Positions 38,561-47,992 of a DNA stretch of 64,000 nucleotides are shown piece by piece. Source of the stretch: [Mycobacterium] stephanolepidis (lineage in GTDB: Bacteria; Actinomycetota; Actinomycetes; Mycobacteriales; Mycobacteriaceae); contig NZ_AP018165.1 of assembly GCF_002356335.1 (NCBI RefSeq), positions 4,526,001 to 4,590,000 on the forward strand, given 5' to 3'. The translations under genes were made by a program, and so were the position numbers. How positions within the stretch are numbered: position 1 is the stretch's first letter; the number at the start of each line of letters is the position of its first letter. The notes under the pieces are model-generated. The model saw nothing but the letters and a program-made list of their open reading frames with translations, was not told the origin of the DNA and made no database searches.

Positions 38561-39817
38561 ATGGTTCAGGGCGAAAGCGCGACGGAGTATGCCGAAACCG
38601 GCGACATCGCGAAGGACGTTGGGCAACGGATAGCCATGGTGCGCCATTTCGCATCCACCGGACAGCTTCCGTTCTTTCAGCAGATTGACCCCGGCGTCCC
38701 GCCGAGGGTCGACGTCCGAGGCCACGAGTGTGTGCTCCTGGGCTCGAACTCCTACATCGGTCTCTCGAGTCACCCCAGCGTGATCGGCGCAGCTGTCACC
38801 GCGACACAGAATTTGGGCACCGGGACCACCGGCAGCCGACTGCTCAACGGCACCTATCCCGTGCATGTCGCTCTCGAACAGCAGCTCGCGATGTGGCTCG
38901 GCCGCGAGGACGCGGTGGTGTTCACCACCGGCTATCAAACCAATGTCGGTGCGATTCAAGGACTTCTCGGCCCCGATTGCCTCGCCGTTGTGGATTCCTA
39001 CGCCCACGCTTCGATCCGTGACGGAGTGCGGCTCAGCCAGGCGGTAGAGGCCAAATTCGCCCACAACGACGTCGCATCTCTGGCTGCCGCCCTGCACAGT
39101 CACGCCGAGACACCATTCCGGCGCAAACTGGTGCTTGTCGACTCGCTGTACTCCATGGAGGGCTCCACCGCCCCGCTGGAACAGATCGTTGCGGTCTGCA
39201 AGGAGGCCGGTGCTCTGCTCATGGTCGACGAGGCGCACGGAATCGGCGTATTCGGCCCCACGGGGGCGGGCCTGGCGGAACGCAACGGCGTCGCACAAGA
39301 CGTAGACATCCTGATGGGTTCGTTATCGAAGGCCATCGGCGGGCTGGGCGGATTTATCGCGAGCTCGCAGGACATTGTCGATGAGATCCGGCTCAGCGCG
39401 CGATCCTTCTGGTTCAGCACCTCCGGCACGCCGGCGTCCATGGCAGCCGCGACCGCGGCGATCGAGGTCATCCGCGGGGAAGAGGGCAGGGAACGTCGGG
39501 AAAGGCTCGAACGCAACGCCCGGCTCATGCGTCGGTCGCTCGAACCCCTCAATGTCGTCTTGCACCGCCCAGACGAACTCAGTCCCGACTGGTCGCCCAT
39601 CATTCCCATCCGATTATTCGACGAGCTGCGGACCGCACTGAGTTGGAACAAGCTGAGGGACGCGGGAGTCTTCGTCACCCCAGCCATCTATCCAGCAGTG
39701 CCACTTGGCAAACCGATTCTGCGCGTGTGCATGACCTCGGAGCTGAGCGAAGAAGAAGTCATCTGGTGCGCAGAGGTTCTTACCAAAGAACTCTCGTGGG
39801 CTTTGGCTGCTGCATGA
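38561..39817 (+). CDS. Alpha-oxoamine synthase, serine palmitoyltransferase-like
   Basis: The 418-residue PLP enzyme has LPFFQQIDPG, LLGSNSYIGLSSHP, GTGTTGSRLLNGT, VDSYAHASIRDG, VDEAHGIGVFG and the PLP Lys in GSLSKAIGGLGG (about 250). The alpha-oxoamine synthases condense an amino acid with an acyl thioester and lose CO2. Length and N-terminal pattern are closer to bacterial serine palmitoyltransferases than to BioF or CqsA as I know them, and no biotin genes are near. It leads a unit with a reductase (ATGA overlap) and an acyl-CoA-dehydrogenase-like gene. The likely product is a 3-keto long-chain base or aminoketone. Confidence 0.8.
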   Translation: MVQGESATEYAETGDIAKDVGQRIAMVRHFASTGQLPFFQQIDPGVPPRVDVRGHECVLLGSNSYIGLSSHPSVIGAAVTATQNLGTGTTGSRLLNGTYPVHVALEQQLAMWLGREDAVVFTTGYQTNVGAIQGLLGPDCLAVVDSYAHASIRDGVRLSQAVEAKFAHNDVASLAAALHSHAETPFRRKLVLVDSLYSMEGSTAPLEQIVAVCKEAGALLMVDEAHGIGVFGPTGAGLAERNGVAQDVDILMGSLSKAIGGLGGFIASSQDIVDEIRLSARSFWFSTSGTPASMAAATAAIEVIRGEEGRERRERLERNARLMRRSLEPLNVVLHRPDELSPDWSPIIPIRLFDELRTALSWNKLRDAGVFVTPAIYPAVPLGKPILRVCMTSELSEEEVIWCAEVLTKELSWALAAA

Positions 39818-40773
39818 GTGCAGACTTCCGCCTCGCCATCACCGGCGCGACGGGAGATTTCGGCAGGGCCATCCTCTCCTGGGCACTGCGCAACGAAGAC
39901 ATCGCCGAGGTGATGGCCTTGGGCCGACGACCGACGGGCCTGCACCACCCAAAGCTGCACGAAATGCCTCTGGACCTGAGCGGTCAGATCGACCTCGATC
40001 CGATCGCCGGGTACGACGCACTCGTCCACCTCGCGTATTGCGTCGAAGAGCCTCGGGACAAGCGCCGGGCCTATCAGGTGAATGTGACGGCCACGCGGAC
40101 ACTGCTCGAACAAGCGAATCGAGTAGGCATCGGCCAACTCATCCTGACCTCAAGCGCCAATGCGCTGGGCGTCACGGCCTGTGGCACCGGCACACAGTTC
40201 CCAGAGCAGAGCTATCCATCCGGGGACAGCGACCCCGAGCACTACTACTTTTTTCACAAAGCACTCATGGAGAACCTGGCGAACTGGCACTGGACGAACG
40301 CAGGCGAGGGAGACACAAAGCTGGCCGTCGTGCGGCCCTCGTACATAGTGGGCGAGCACTTCGCCAACTCGGGCCTCAAGGCACTCCTCGCCAACCTGGT
40401 GCTCTACCCGGAGCCGGCACGCTCCTTCTACCAATTCCTTTGGGATACCGATCTAGTGGACGCCTACGCCACCATCCTCAAACACGGATTGACGGGCATA
40501 TACAACGTCGCCCCGACAGACCACACAAGTGTCACAGAGATCTGTTCCATGAGCGGGGCGCGGCTGATCTCTGGTCCATTGCCTCTCTTGAAGATTGGCG
40601 CGGACCTGATGTTCCGGTTGCGTCTTGCTCCGTTCTCCGGTCACTGGGTGACGCTGGGCGACCCGTTACTCGACTGCCGCTTATTGCAATCGACCACAGA
40701 CTGGCGACCTACCATGACCTCCACCGAGGCACTGAACCGGTACATCTCTGTATCTCGCTCGCCTACAAAGTAA
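39814..40773 (+). CDS. NAD-dependent epimerase/dehydratase-family reductase (CerR-like by context)
   Basis: The 319-residue extended SDR has the cofactor loop ITGATGDFGRAIL (about 8-20), a Ser-rich strand LTSSANALG (about 110), and YYFFHK (about 145-150) with the catalytic Tyr and Lys. The start overlaps the stop of the synthase gene in an ATGA, so it almost certainly acts on the synthase product. In Caulobacter the ceramide reductase CerR, next to Spt, is also of this epimerase-like family, which suggests reduction of the 3-keto group here. The similarity is one of family and gene order only. Confidence 0.75.
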   Translation: MSADFRLAITGATGDFGRAILSWALRNEDIAEVMALGRRPTGLHHPKLHEMPLDLSGQIDLDPIAGYDALVHLAYCVEEPRDKRRAYQVNVTATRTLLEQANRVGIGQLILTSSANALGVTACGTGTQFPEQSYPSGDSDPEHYYFFHKALMENLANWHWTNAGEGDTKLAVVRPSYIVGEHFANSGLKALLANLVLYPEPARSFYQFLWDTDLVDAYATILKHGLTGIYNVAPTDHTSVTEICSMSGARLISGPLPLLKIGADLMFRLRLAPFSGHWVTLGDPLLDCRLLQSTTDWRPTMTSTEALNRYISVSRSPTK

Positions 40774-40806
40774 TTCACACACACCATCGACCAAGAGGAT
40801 GTCAGC

Positions 40807-41943
40807 ATGGACCGCACCGCACTCGAATCGCGACTGTCTCATGTCACCGCCGTCCGCAGGCATCTCCCGGAACTGGCGGACAAGCTGGAGTCGCTCGGTC
40901 TCATAACCGCCGAAGAACCGGGAACGAACGTCGTCGAGATCTGGAAGACACACGACGGACCTCGGTTGACCGCACCCAAGGACCTCGGCGGGCTGGGTGC
41001 AACCTGCGTGGAAACACTTGAGCTGCAACGCGGTATCGGTTACCTGAGCCCGTCGCTCGCCGCCGCGACCACCATGCACTATCTCTCCGTCGCGGGCCTG
41101 GCCGACTTCGCCACGACAACCGACGAGGCGACCGTGGGTCTGATCAAGTCGCTGATCGAGAACCGGACCGTGTTCGCCTCAGGTTTCTCAGAAGGCACCA
41201 TCGCGGGCAGCGTGTTCCGTCCGACAATGGAAGCCGCACCGGCCGACGGCGGCTACACCGTCACCGGACAGAAGAAGCCGTGCAGCCTCGCCGACAGCAT
41301 GGATTGCATCATGGCAAGCGTGCTTCTCAATGACACCGGGCAGCGGGCGATCACGCTCATTTGGAACGGCAGCCCCGGCCTCAGCGTCGCACCGCTGTGG
41401 ACGAGTTCGCCGCTGTCGGCAGCACAAACTCACGCGGTGATCTTCGAGGACGTCTTCGTCCCCGACGAACTGATGATGGTCAGCGATGTGGAAGATCCGG
41501 ACGGCCGCAGCGAGAAGTCGGGCTACGTCCTATTCGGTCTCATCATCACCGCGGGCTATGTCGGGGCCGCGACGCGCCTTGCGCTCAAACTCGCCGACCG
41601 CAGCGACTTCACCGAGGCTGATTTCGTCGAGCTGTTCTCGCCGATCGAAGGAGTCTGGCGCGCGCTACGCATGGTCGGTGAACGCTACGACGCCGGAGAC
41701 CGTAGCGACGCGTTGTTCGCTGACCTGTTGTGGATCCGCCTGGGTCTGCGCGACCAGCTTCAGCCGAGTGTGGCCCGCATCGTCTCGAGGATGGGCGGTG
41801 TCGCCTTCGCCACCGATCCCGAGATCGCCTACCTCGCCTCGTGTATCTCGGCCTACTCGTTCCACCCGCCGACGATGCGCGAGTCCGGTGCGTTCCTACT
41901 TGACCACGAACTCCGCGGCGAGATCAGCCTCACCGCCGAATAG
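40807..41943 (+). CDS. Acyl-CoA dehydrogenase-like flavoprotein
   Basis: The 378-residue protein has a typical acyl-CoA dehydrogenase layout: an N-terminal helical part with LTAPKDLGGLGATCVETLEL (about 57-76), a middle beta domain with YTVTGQKKPCSLADSMDCIM and a C-terminal helical part ending with RESGAFLLDHELRGE. The catalytic Glu cannot be placed with confidence. It follows the reductase gene by 33 bp. In this unit it might introduce unsaturation into an acyl chain or oxidise an intermediate. Confidence 0.78.
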   Translation: MDRTALESRLSHVTAVRRHLPELADKLESLGLITAEEPGTNVVEIWKTHDGPRLTAPKDLGGLGATCVETLELQRGIGYLSPSLAAATTMHYLSVAGLADFATTTDEATVGLIKSLIENRTVFASGFSEGTIAGSVFRPTMEAAPADGGYTVTGQKKPCSLADSMDCIMASVLLNDTGQRAITLIWNGSPGLSVAPLWTSSPLSAAQTHAVIFEDVFVPDELMMVSDVEDPDGRSEKSGYVLFGLIITAGYVGAATRLALKLADRSDFTEADFVELFSPIEGVWRALRMVGERYDAGDRSDALFADLLWIRLGLRDQLQPSVARIVSRMGGVAFATDPEIAYLASCISAYSFHPPTMRESGAFLLDHELRGEISLTAE

Positions 41944-41952
41944 AGCCGGTTC

Positions 41953-44178
41953 TCAACCCTCTCTAAGGCCCACCTTGGCATGGAGTTTCACCAGCGACGC
42001 GGGAGCCCACCAATTCCACCTGCCTGCCAACTTCATGACTGCCGGCACCAACACCATGCGGACGAGCGTCGCGTCTACGACAACCGCAACCGCCAGGCCC
42101 ACTCCAATCATTCGCATGAAGGACACTTGACCGCTACTGAGCCCCACGAAGACGATCACCATCAGGGTGGCGGCCGCAGTGATCACCCGCCCAGCACCCG
42201 CTATGCCGAGAGCTACTGCCTCGGCGTTGTCCTCAGTGCGCTGCGGCGACGCGAGCCAGTGTTCGCGGATCCGAGACAACAGGAACACCTCGTAGTCCAT
42301 GGACAAACCGAATGCTGTCGCAAACAAGAACACCAACACATCCGCTACCAGCGTGCCGGTCGCCGTGGTTCCGAGTCCCCCAAGATGCCCCTCCTGGAAC
42401 ACCCACACCAACGCGCCAAGCGTGGCCGACAACGACAACGTATTGAGCACCAGAGCCTTCAGCGGAAGCAGCAGACTGCCGGTGAGCAGGAAGATCAGTA
42501 GGAAAGTCGTTGCCGCAACGAGGATCAGCACCACCGGCAAGAGACGGACAATCTCGTCCACCGAATCCTGGTTGAGCTGTTGAGGACCCGTGAACAGGGC
42601 CTCGGCACCACGCGGTACGGGAACCGCCCTCAGCCGGTCGAGTTCTTGTCGGGACTTCGAGTCGGACGACGGATCTTCGATCACCACCGAAAGCCATACG
42701 CTGTCGTCCTTGACCCCAGTCGGGGACTGCGGCGGACCGGCGGCACGCCCCTGGACGTAGGAGCCACCGGGAGCCGAGACCGCCACGACACCAGAGACTT
42801 TCGATAGCTCAGCGGCATAACTGGCGATGTCGTCAGCGGCAAGGGTCCGCGCGTCCGGGATCACAACCGACGTGGCCATCGCCTCGTTGCCAGGGAACTC
42901 CGTGCGCAGTAGATCACCGACCTGTCGCGACTGCGCGCTCGTCGGAAGCACCCGATCGTCGGGTAGCCCGAAGCGCGCGCGAACGAACGGCGCCCCGAGA
43001 ACAAGCAGCACCACCACGACCACCAGGGCGCACGGAATCGCATGACGCATCGCGAAAGAGGCAGTCGAATACAGGAAGCTTTGCTTGACTTCCCTGGTTT
43101 CTACCTTGTGCCGCAAAAGTTTACGTATATTCAGCGATTCAATTCGGTCACCGAGGAGCTTGATCAACGTCGGCGCCACGACGACAGCGTAGAGGCCCGC
43201 AAGGGCAACCACACCGCAGCCCGCATACGCCATCGACCGCAGGAAGTACATCGGGAAGACCGCCAACGCACCCACCGCGAGGAAAACCGTGCAGGCCGAA
43301 AACAGGATCGTGCGCCCGGCCGTGGCCACCGCGTTGCGTAAGGCTTCGTCGCGATCCCCGAGCCGGATGTGTTCCTCTCGATACCGACTCACGAGCAGCA
43401 ACGTGTAGTCGATCGCAAGGGCCAAGCCCATGGCCGTGGTGAGTTCGAGCGCAAAGACGGATACATCGGCGAAAATTGTTATCCCCCTGAGCAATCCAAA
43501 GGTGCTCAGGATTGCCATGACACCCACGACGAGCGGCAGCAGCGCGGCAAACAGACCACCGAACACCCAGATGAGTGCGAGGAACGACAATGGCAGGGCA
43601 ATGGCCTCGGCCGTGACCAGGTCCTTCTCCGACTGCTCGTTGATCTCCGAGGCCACCATCGCCGTGCCGCCGGCCAACACCGTGAGACCGTCGTGCTCAC
43701 CGACAACTTCCTGGGCCACCGCATTTCCATACTTCGGCGCGCTGTTCTCCCCGCCAAGGACCTGCGCGACTACCAACGCCGTCTTTCCGTCCCCACTGAT
43801 CAAGCTCTCGGCCTGCGGCGAGGTGTCCCAGGGAGATAAGACCGCGGCGATATGCGGGGAATCCCGCACGGTGCGCACCAGGTTCGCGCCCGCCGCCGCG
43901 ACCGCCGGGTCCCGGACATCGCCGGGGACACGGACCACGAGCATCAGGTCCATATCGCCTTGACCGAACTTTTCGGTGAGCAGCTTCATTCCGCGCGCGG
44001 AGGAAGAATGCGGGTCTTGGAAGCCGGCGGTACCGAGATGTTCGGCAACGTTGGCGCCGAACCCCGCGGCGAGCACGGTCAACAAGACAACGCCGAGTAG
44101 CACCCGCTTGGGCGCTCTGATGATCACGCGGGATAGCGCGGCAAGCACACGCAAGATCGTATCCGTCGGCGCCCGCAC
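41953..44178 (-). CDS. MmpL-type RND-family lipid exporter
   Basis: The 741-residue protein has twelve predicted membrane helices in two MMPL repeats separated by large extracytoplasmic domains. The proton-relay Asp-Tyr pairs are present in GLALAIDYTLLLVSRYREE and GLSMDYEVFLLSRIREHW. MmpL proteins export lipids and lipid-linked compounds across the inner membrane of mycobacteria. The GTG start at 44178 is chosen because GAGGAG precedes it by seven bases; longer frames have no such site. It is convergent with the synthase-reductase-dehydrogenase unit with a 9-bp gap, so it is a plausible exporter for that unit's product. Confidence 0.88.
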   Translation of the reverse strand: MRAPTDTILRVLAALSRVIIRAPKRVLLGVVLLTVLAAGFGANVAEHLGTAGFQDPHSSSARGMKLLTEKFGQGDMDLMLVVRVPGDVRDPAVAAAGANLVRTVRDSPHIAAVLSPWDTSPQAESLISGDGKTALVVAQVLGGENSAPKYGNAVAQEVVGEHDGLTVLAGGTAMVASEINEQSEKDLVTAEAIALPLSFLALIWVFGGLFAALLPLVVGVMAILSTFGLLRGITIFADVSVFALELTTAMGLALAIDYTLLLVSRYREEHIRLGDRDEALRNAVATAGRTILFSACTVFLAVGALAVFPMYFLRSMAYAGCGVVALAGLYAVVVAPTLIKLLGDRIESLNIRKLLRHKVETREVKQSFLYSTASFAMRHAIPCALVVVVVLLVLGAPFVRARFGLPDDRVLPTSAQSRQVGDLLRTEFPGNEAMATSVVIPDARTLAADDIASYAAELSKVSGVVAVSAPGGSYVQGRAAGPPQSPTGVKDDSVWLSVVIEDPSSDSKSRQELDRLRAVPVPRGAEALFTGPQQLNQDSVDEIVRLLPVVLILVAATTFLLIFLLTGSLLLPLKALVLNTLSLSATLGALVWVFQEGHLGGLGTTATGTLVADVLVFLFATAFGLSMDYEVFLLSRIREHWLASPQRTEDNAEAVALGIAGAGRVITAAATLMVIVFVGLSSGQVSFMRMIGVGLAVAVVVDATLVRMVLVPAVMKLAGRWNWWAPASLVKLHAKVGLREG

Positions 44179-44295
44179 GGATTCGCTCCTCAGAAAATCA
44201 GGTCCTCGCATTGCCGTCGGGTCGGGAGGCGCTGGAAGCAGGGCTTCCCGCATTCCGGGGTACCGCCGTGATCAGACCCAGCCTAAGGTTGTCGA

Positions 44296-45249
44296 ATGCC
44301 TCGTTACTACCGTGACCAGCACGCGTGGAAAGACCTCCAGATGCTCCTTCCCGAGCGGCTGCGCCTCGACGAGTCGACGGCACCGCACGAGGAGTTCTGG
44401 GACTGGCGCGGCAACCAGGTACACCTGGACCGGTACCCCAATCCCGCGGCACCGGTGAAGGTGGTGCTGCTGCACGGCGTCGGTACCAACGGCCGTCAGA
44501 TGTCACTGATCCTCGGTGCGCCTTTGGCAGGCAGGGGCTTCGAGACCATCGCGATCGACAACCTCGGCTATGGGCTCACTGATGTGGCACCGGGTTCGGT
44601 ACCGGGATACGGCGACTGGGTGGACCTGGTTGTCGACTATCTGGAATACGAACGCCGCCGCGACGTGCGTCCCATCGTGCTGTACGGGCTGAGCGCCGGA
44701 GGGATGCTCGCCTACCACGTCGCGGCCAAGGCGCCGCGCGACACGGTACGCGGAATCATCGGCATGACGTTCCTGGATCAGCGAGTGCGTGAGGTGGCCG
44801 ACGGCACCGCCCACGACCTGCTCACCGCACGCGTCGGGGTGCCTTTTCTACGGCTCGCCGCCAAGACACCGGCCCGGCGGGTGCGCTACCCCATGTGGCT
44901 GGCCGCGAAGATGAGCACACTGGCCAACAGCCGGGCAGCGATGAAGGTCTTCATGAAGGACCGCACGTCCGCCGCCAACTGGGTCAGCGTGAAGTTCCTG
45001 GCCGAGTACATGAGCTACGCACCCGCCATCGAGCCCGCCGATTTCGATGTCTGCCCCATCATCCTCACCCAGCCCGACGAAGACCGATGGACCCCTTACG
45101 AATTCAGTCGGCCGGTACTGGACCCCATCACCAAGGTTCCGGTGACCGTGGTGCCGCTAGAACAGGCCGGGCACTATCCGCTGGAGGATCCTGGACTGAA
45201 GCAACTGGAGGATGCGGCGGTCGGATTCATCCGCGCCGTCGCGGGCTGA
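44296..45249 (+). CDS. Alpha/beta hydrolase
   Basis: The 317-residue protein has LLHGVGTNGRQMS (oxyanion region), the nucleophile elbow LYGLSAGGMLAYH (Ser near 136), and a C-terminal QAGHYPLED with the catalytic His; Asp in TQPDEDRW is a candidate acid. It is divergent from the MmpL gene with about 117 bp between starts, so it might be co-regulated. The substrate is unknown. Confidence 0.82.
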   Translation: MPRYYRDQHAWKDLQMLLPERLRLDESTAPHEEFWDWRGNQVHLDRYPNPAAPVKVVLLHGVGTNGRQMSLILGAPLAGRGFETIAIDNLGYGLTDVAPGSVPGYGDWVDLVVDYLEYERRRDVRPIVLYGLSAGGMLAYHVAAKAPRDTVRGIIGMTFLDQRVREVADGTAHDLLTARVGVPFLRLAAKTPARRVRYPMWLAAKMSTLANSRAAMKVFMKDRTSAANWVSVKFLAEYMSYAPAIEPADFDVCPIILTQPDEDRWTPYEFSRPVLDPITKVPVTVVPLEQAGHYPLEDPGLKQLEDAAVGFIRAVAG

Positions 45250-45282
45250 CCACTTCAGTCGATCTTCGGGCAAACTTGACGT

Positions 45283-45966
45283 ATGACCGAAGCCCGACGT
45301 GCCGTGCTGGTTCTCTCACTGGTCGCAACCAGCCTGTTGACCTTCCTGCTCGGGGTCACCGATCCGGCGGCTCCCCTGTTCTACCCCACCCGGTTCCTCA
45401 TCTGGAATCTGTTCCTGGCGTGGCTGCCCGTCTTCGCGGCACTGGCATTCTCTGCCGTCCGGCACAAGATCTGGCTGATACCGATTGGGGTGGTATGGCT
45501 CGCGTTCTTGCCCAACGCCCCGTATCTGGTCACCGATCTCGTGCACCTCATCGACGGCATCGCGTTCTGGCGTCATGTGCTGCAGTACGGCGTCGCGGCC
45601 TGGACCGGGATCATCCTCGGCGTGGTCTCACTGCGATTGGTGCACCGGCGAATTCAGCGTGATTTCGGCATTGTCACCGGGTGGATAGTCGTCGTCGTCT
45701 CGGTCGGGCTGTGCGCCGTCGGAGTGGTGATCGGCCGCTTCCAGCGCTGGAACTCCTGGGACTTGACTCACCGTCCCGGTGCCGTCGCCGCGAGCACCCT
45801 GGAATGGGTCAGCGCGCCGTTCGCGTTTGTGGCCCACACCGGTGTGGCCGTGGCAGTCGCCGCGTTCTTCGGGCTGGCCTACCTGACCGTGTGGTCGCTA
45901 TCGGCTCCCGAAGAGAGTTCCGAAAGGGACTCGGTGCCAACAGATACCGCAAAGGTGCCCGTCTAA
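45283..45966 (+). CDS. DUF1361-domain membrane protein
   Basis: The 227-residue protein has about six transmembrane segments, with WLAFLPNAPYLVTDLVHL and FQRWNSWDL typical of DUF1361. The function of the family is not known. It lies 33 bp after the hydrolase gene on the same strand. The C-terminus is cytoplasmic, acidic and Ser-rich. Nothing in the neighbourhood fixes a role. Confidence 0.8.
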   Translation: MTEARRAVLVLSLVATSLLTFLLGVTDPAAPLFYPTRFLIWNLFLAWLPVFAALAFSAVRHKIWLIPIGVVWLAFLPNAPYLVTDLVHLIDGIAFWRHVLQYGVAAWTGIILGVVSLRLVHRRIQRDFGIVTGWIVVVVSVGLCAVGVVIGRFQRWNSWDLTHRPGAVAASTLEWVSAPFAFVAHTGVAVAVAAFFGLAYLTVWSLSAPEESSERDSVPTDTAKVPV

Positions 45967-45991
45967 CGGCCTTTCGGGCCTGTTTCACACA

Positions 45992-46432
45992 TCACCGCGC
46001 CAGTGCCCCGACGCGTTCGGCCAATTCGGCCACGGAAAGGCGCCCATCCAATTCCACGGTAGCGCTCTGACGCAGCAGCGGCTCCACCTCTTCGGTGTAC
46101 CGCGCGATCTCGGCCCGCTCGATTTCGGTTCGGCCGTACGGGTTGTTGGTACGAGAGCTCACACGCGCGATGGCAACCTGTAGCGGCACTCTGAGCAGCA
46201 CCACGTGGCCGAAGCTGTCGTAAAAGTCCACCTGGTTGTCCACGGTTCCGGACACGACGACATCCGGATACCGGTTCAGCAGCGCCACCATCCTGACGGC
46301 GTCCCAGCCGCCATCGGGCAGCGTCCAGCCGTCGTAATCGGTGTCGACTGTCCGAAATCCGCGACACGCGAGCTCCGCGAGCAGCGTGCTCTTCCCTGTT
46401 CCCGACATGCCCGTCACCAACACCCGCGCCAC
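45992..46432 (-). CDS. P-loop nucleotide-binding protein (small kinase-like AAA_18/AAA_33 type)
   Basis: The 146-residue protein has a Walker A motif GMSGTGKST at about residues 8-16 and VVLLRVPLQVAIARVSSRTNNPYG, a LID-type region with arginines, as in adenylate-kinase- and shikimate-kinase-like proteins. It may phosphorylate a small molecule. The GTG start at 46432 gives the first beta strand of the fold (VARVLVTG); a longer frame reading upstream overlaps the neighbouring gene and is implausible. It is divergent from the molybdopterin oxidoreductase gene. Confidence 0.75.
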   Translation of the reverse strand: MARVLVTGMSGTGKSTLLAELACRGFRTVDTDYDGWTLPDGGWDAVRMVALLNRYPDVVVSGTVDNQVDFYDSFGHVVLLRVPLQVAIARVSSRTNNPYGRTEIERAEIARYTEEVEPLLRQSATVELDGRLSVAELAERVGALAR

Positions 46433-46498
46433 ATCTGAACCATATGCGGTGGCGGCTCGTTGAAAGCAGGAGAAGAGTGGACCCCAACGGAGGTGACG

Positions 46499-47992
46499 AT
46501 GGAACAGGCAGCACGACGAATCATCGCGGGCGTTATCGCCGCGGGCGCCGCGCTGGCGGCCGGACAACTCACAGCCGCGGCCATTGCACCGGACTCCGCA
46601 CCCTTCTTCGCGGTCGGAAACATGGTCGTCGACCACACCCCGGCAGCCGTACGCGAATGGGTGATCGGGGTCTTCGGCACCTCCGACAAGGCGGTGTTGT
46701 TCGCGTGCCTGTCCGCGATCATCGCCCTACTCGCGGCCACGGCCGGTCTCGTGGAGCGAGAACGACGCTATGGCTCGGCGCTCATCGCGGCGCTCGGTGT
46801 CATCGGTGCATTGGCCGCCGCAACCCGGCCGACAGGAGCCTTCACCTGGATCTGGCCATCGGTGATCGCGGCCGTGGCGGGAGTGCTCGTGCTGCGCGCC
46901 CTGGTGGGCCGTGTCGATGACCAGGACGCGCCGGACCGACGCAAATTCTTCGGGGCAGCGGCGGTTTTCGCCCTCGGATCAGCGGGGACCTACTGGCTCG
47001 GCAACCGCTGGAGCAAAGGTGCCGTCGTCGCCGAGGAACGCCGAGACGCCGTACTGCCCGCACCCGTCGCACCCGCTCCGCCGCTGCCCGACGGCATCGA
47101 CGTCAAAGGTGCGGCCCCTTACATCACCGGCAACGCGGACTTCTATCGCATCGACACGGCACTGCGGGTGCCCCAGCTGACCACCGCCGAGTGGCAGCTG
47201 AACATTCACGGCATGGTCGACCGTCCGCGCACCCTGACATGGGCCGACCTGAACGCCATGGCGGCAACGGAACGCGCCGTCACCTTGACCTGCGTCTCCA
47301 ACGAGATCGGCGGGGACTTGATCGGCAACGCGATGTGGACGGGCTTTCCCATCAAGGCGATCCTGGAATCCGTTGGAGTACACGGTGATGCGGACATGCT
47401 GTTGTCAAAAAGCGCCGACGGCTGGACGGCCGGCACCCCCCTCGATGTGCTCACCGACGGACGCGACGCCATCCTGGCCATTGCGATGAACGGGACACCA
47501 CTTCCCGTCGAGCACGGATACCCGGTCCGGCAGGTGGTGCCCGGGCTGTACGGCTACGTGTCCGCGACCAAGTGGGTTGTCGACTGGGAGATCACCCGAT
47601 TCGACACCGCGCGGGCGTACTGGACCGTTCGCGGCTGGTCGGCGCGGGGTCCCATCAAAACGGGCTGTCGCATCGACACGCCCCGAACGGGCGGCCGCCT
47701 GGGCACAGGCACCCAGATCGTGGCGGGCACGGCGTGGGCGCAGCACCGGGGCATCACCAAGGTGGAAGTACAGATCGATGACGGCCCCTGGCAGTCCGCA
47801 ACGCTTGCCCCCGAGTACTCGGTCGACACCTGGCGGCAATGGTGGTTCGGTTGGCAGGCGACACCGGGCGAACACATCATCACCGCACGCGCCACCGACG
47901 GCACCGGAGCGGTGCAGACCGATCAGATCGCGTCCCCCGTACCCGATGGGGCGGCGGGATATCCGAAACGGCTTGTGACGGTGGCGGCCTGA
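46499..47992 (+). CDS. Membrane-bound molybdopterin oxidoreductase (sulfite oxidase family)
   Basis: The 497-residue protein has about five N-terminal transmembrane helices (to about residue 165) and a periplasm-facing sulfite-oxidase-fold domain. AVTLTCVSNEIGGDLIGNAMW holds the Mo-coordinating Cys near 263, and the C-terminal part is an immunoglobulin-like Mo-co dimerisation domain with VEVQIDDGPWQ. The start at 46499 is supported by GGAGGTGACG. Members oxidise or reduce sulfur, nitrogen or chlorine oxides; the substrate here is unknown. Confidence 0.85.
   Translation: MEQAARRIIAGVIAAGAALAAGQLTAAAIAPDSAPFFAVGNMVVDHTPAAVREWVIGVFGTSDKAVLFACLSAIIALLAATAGLVERERRYGSALIAALGVIGALAAATRPTGAFTWIWPSVIAAVAGVLVLRALVGRVDDQDAPDRRKFFGAAAVFALGSAGTYWLGNRWSKGAVVAEERRDAVLPAPVAPAPPLPDGIDVKGAAPYITGNADFYRIDTALRVPQLTTAEWQLNIHGMVDRPRTLTWADLNAMAATERAVTLTCVSNEIGGDLIGNAMWTGFPIKAILESVGVHGDADMLLSKSADGWTAGTPLDVLTDGRDAILAIAMNGTPLPVEHGYPVRQVVPGLYGYVSATKWVVDWEITRFDTARAYWTVRGWSARGPIKTGCRIDTPRTGGRLGTGTQIVAGTAWAQHRGITKVEVQIDDGPWQSATLAPEYSVDTWRQWWFGWQATPGEHIITARATDGTGAVQTDQIASPVPDGAAGYPKRLVTVAA

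Noticed and set aside
38561..39817. Assigning the oxoamine synthase as BioF of biotin synthesis
   Set aside because: No bioA, bioD or bioB is near, and the LPFFQQID and LNGT-type motifs and 418-residue length fit Spt better.
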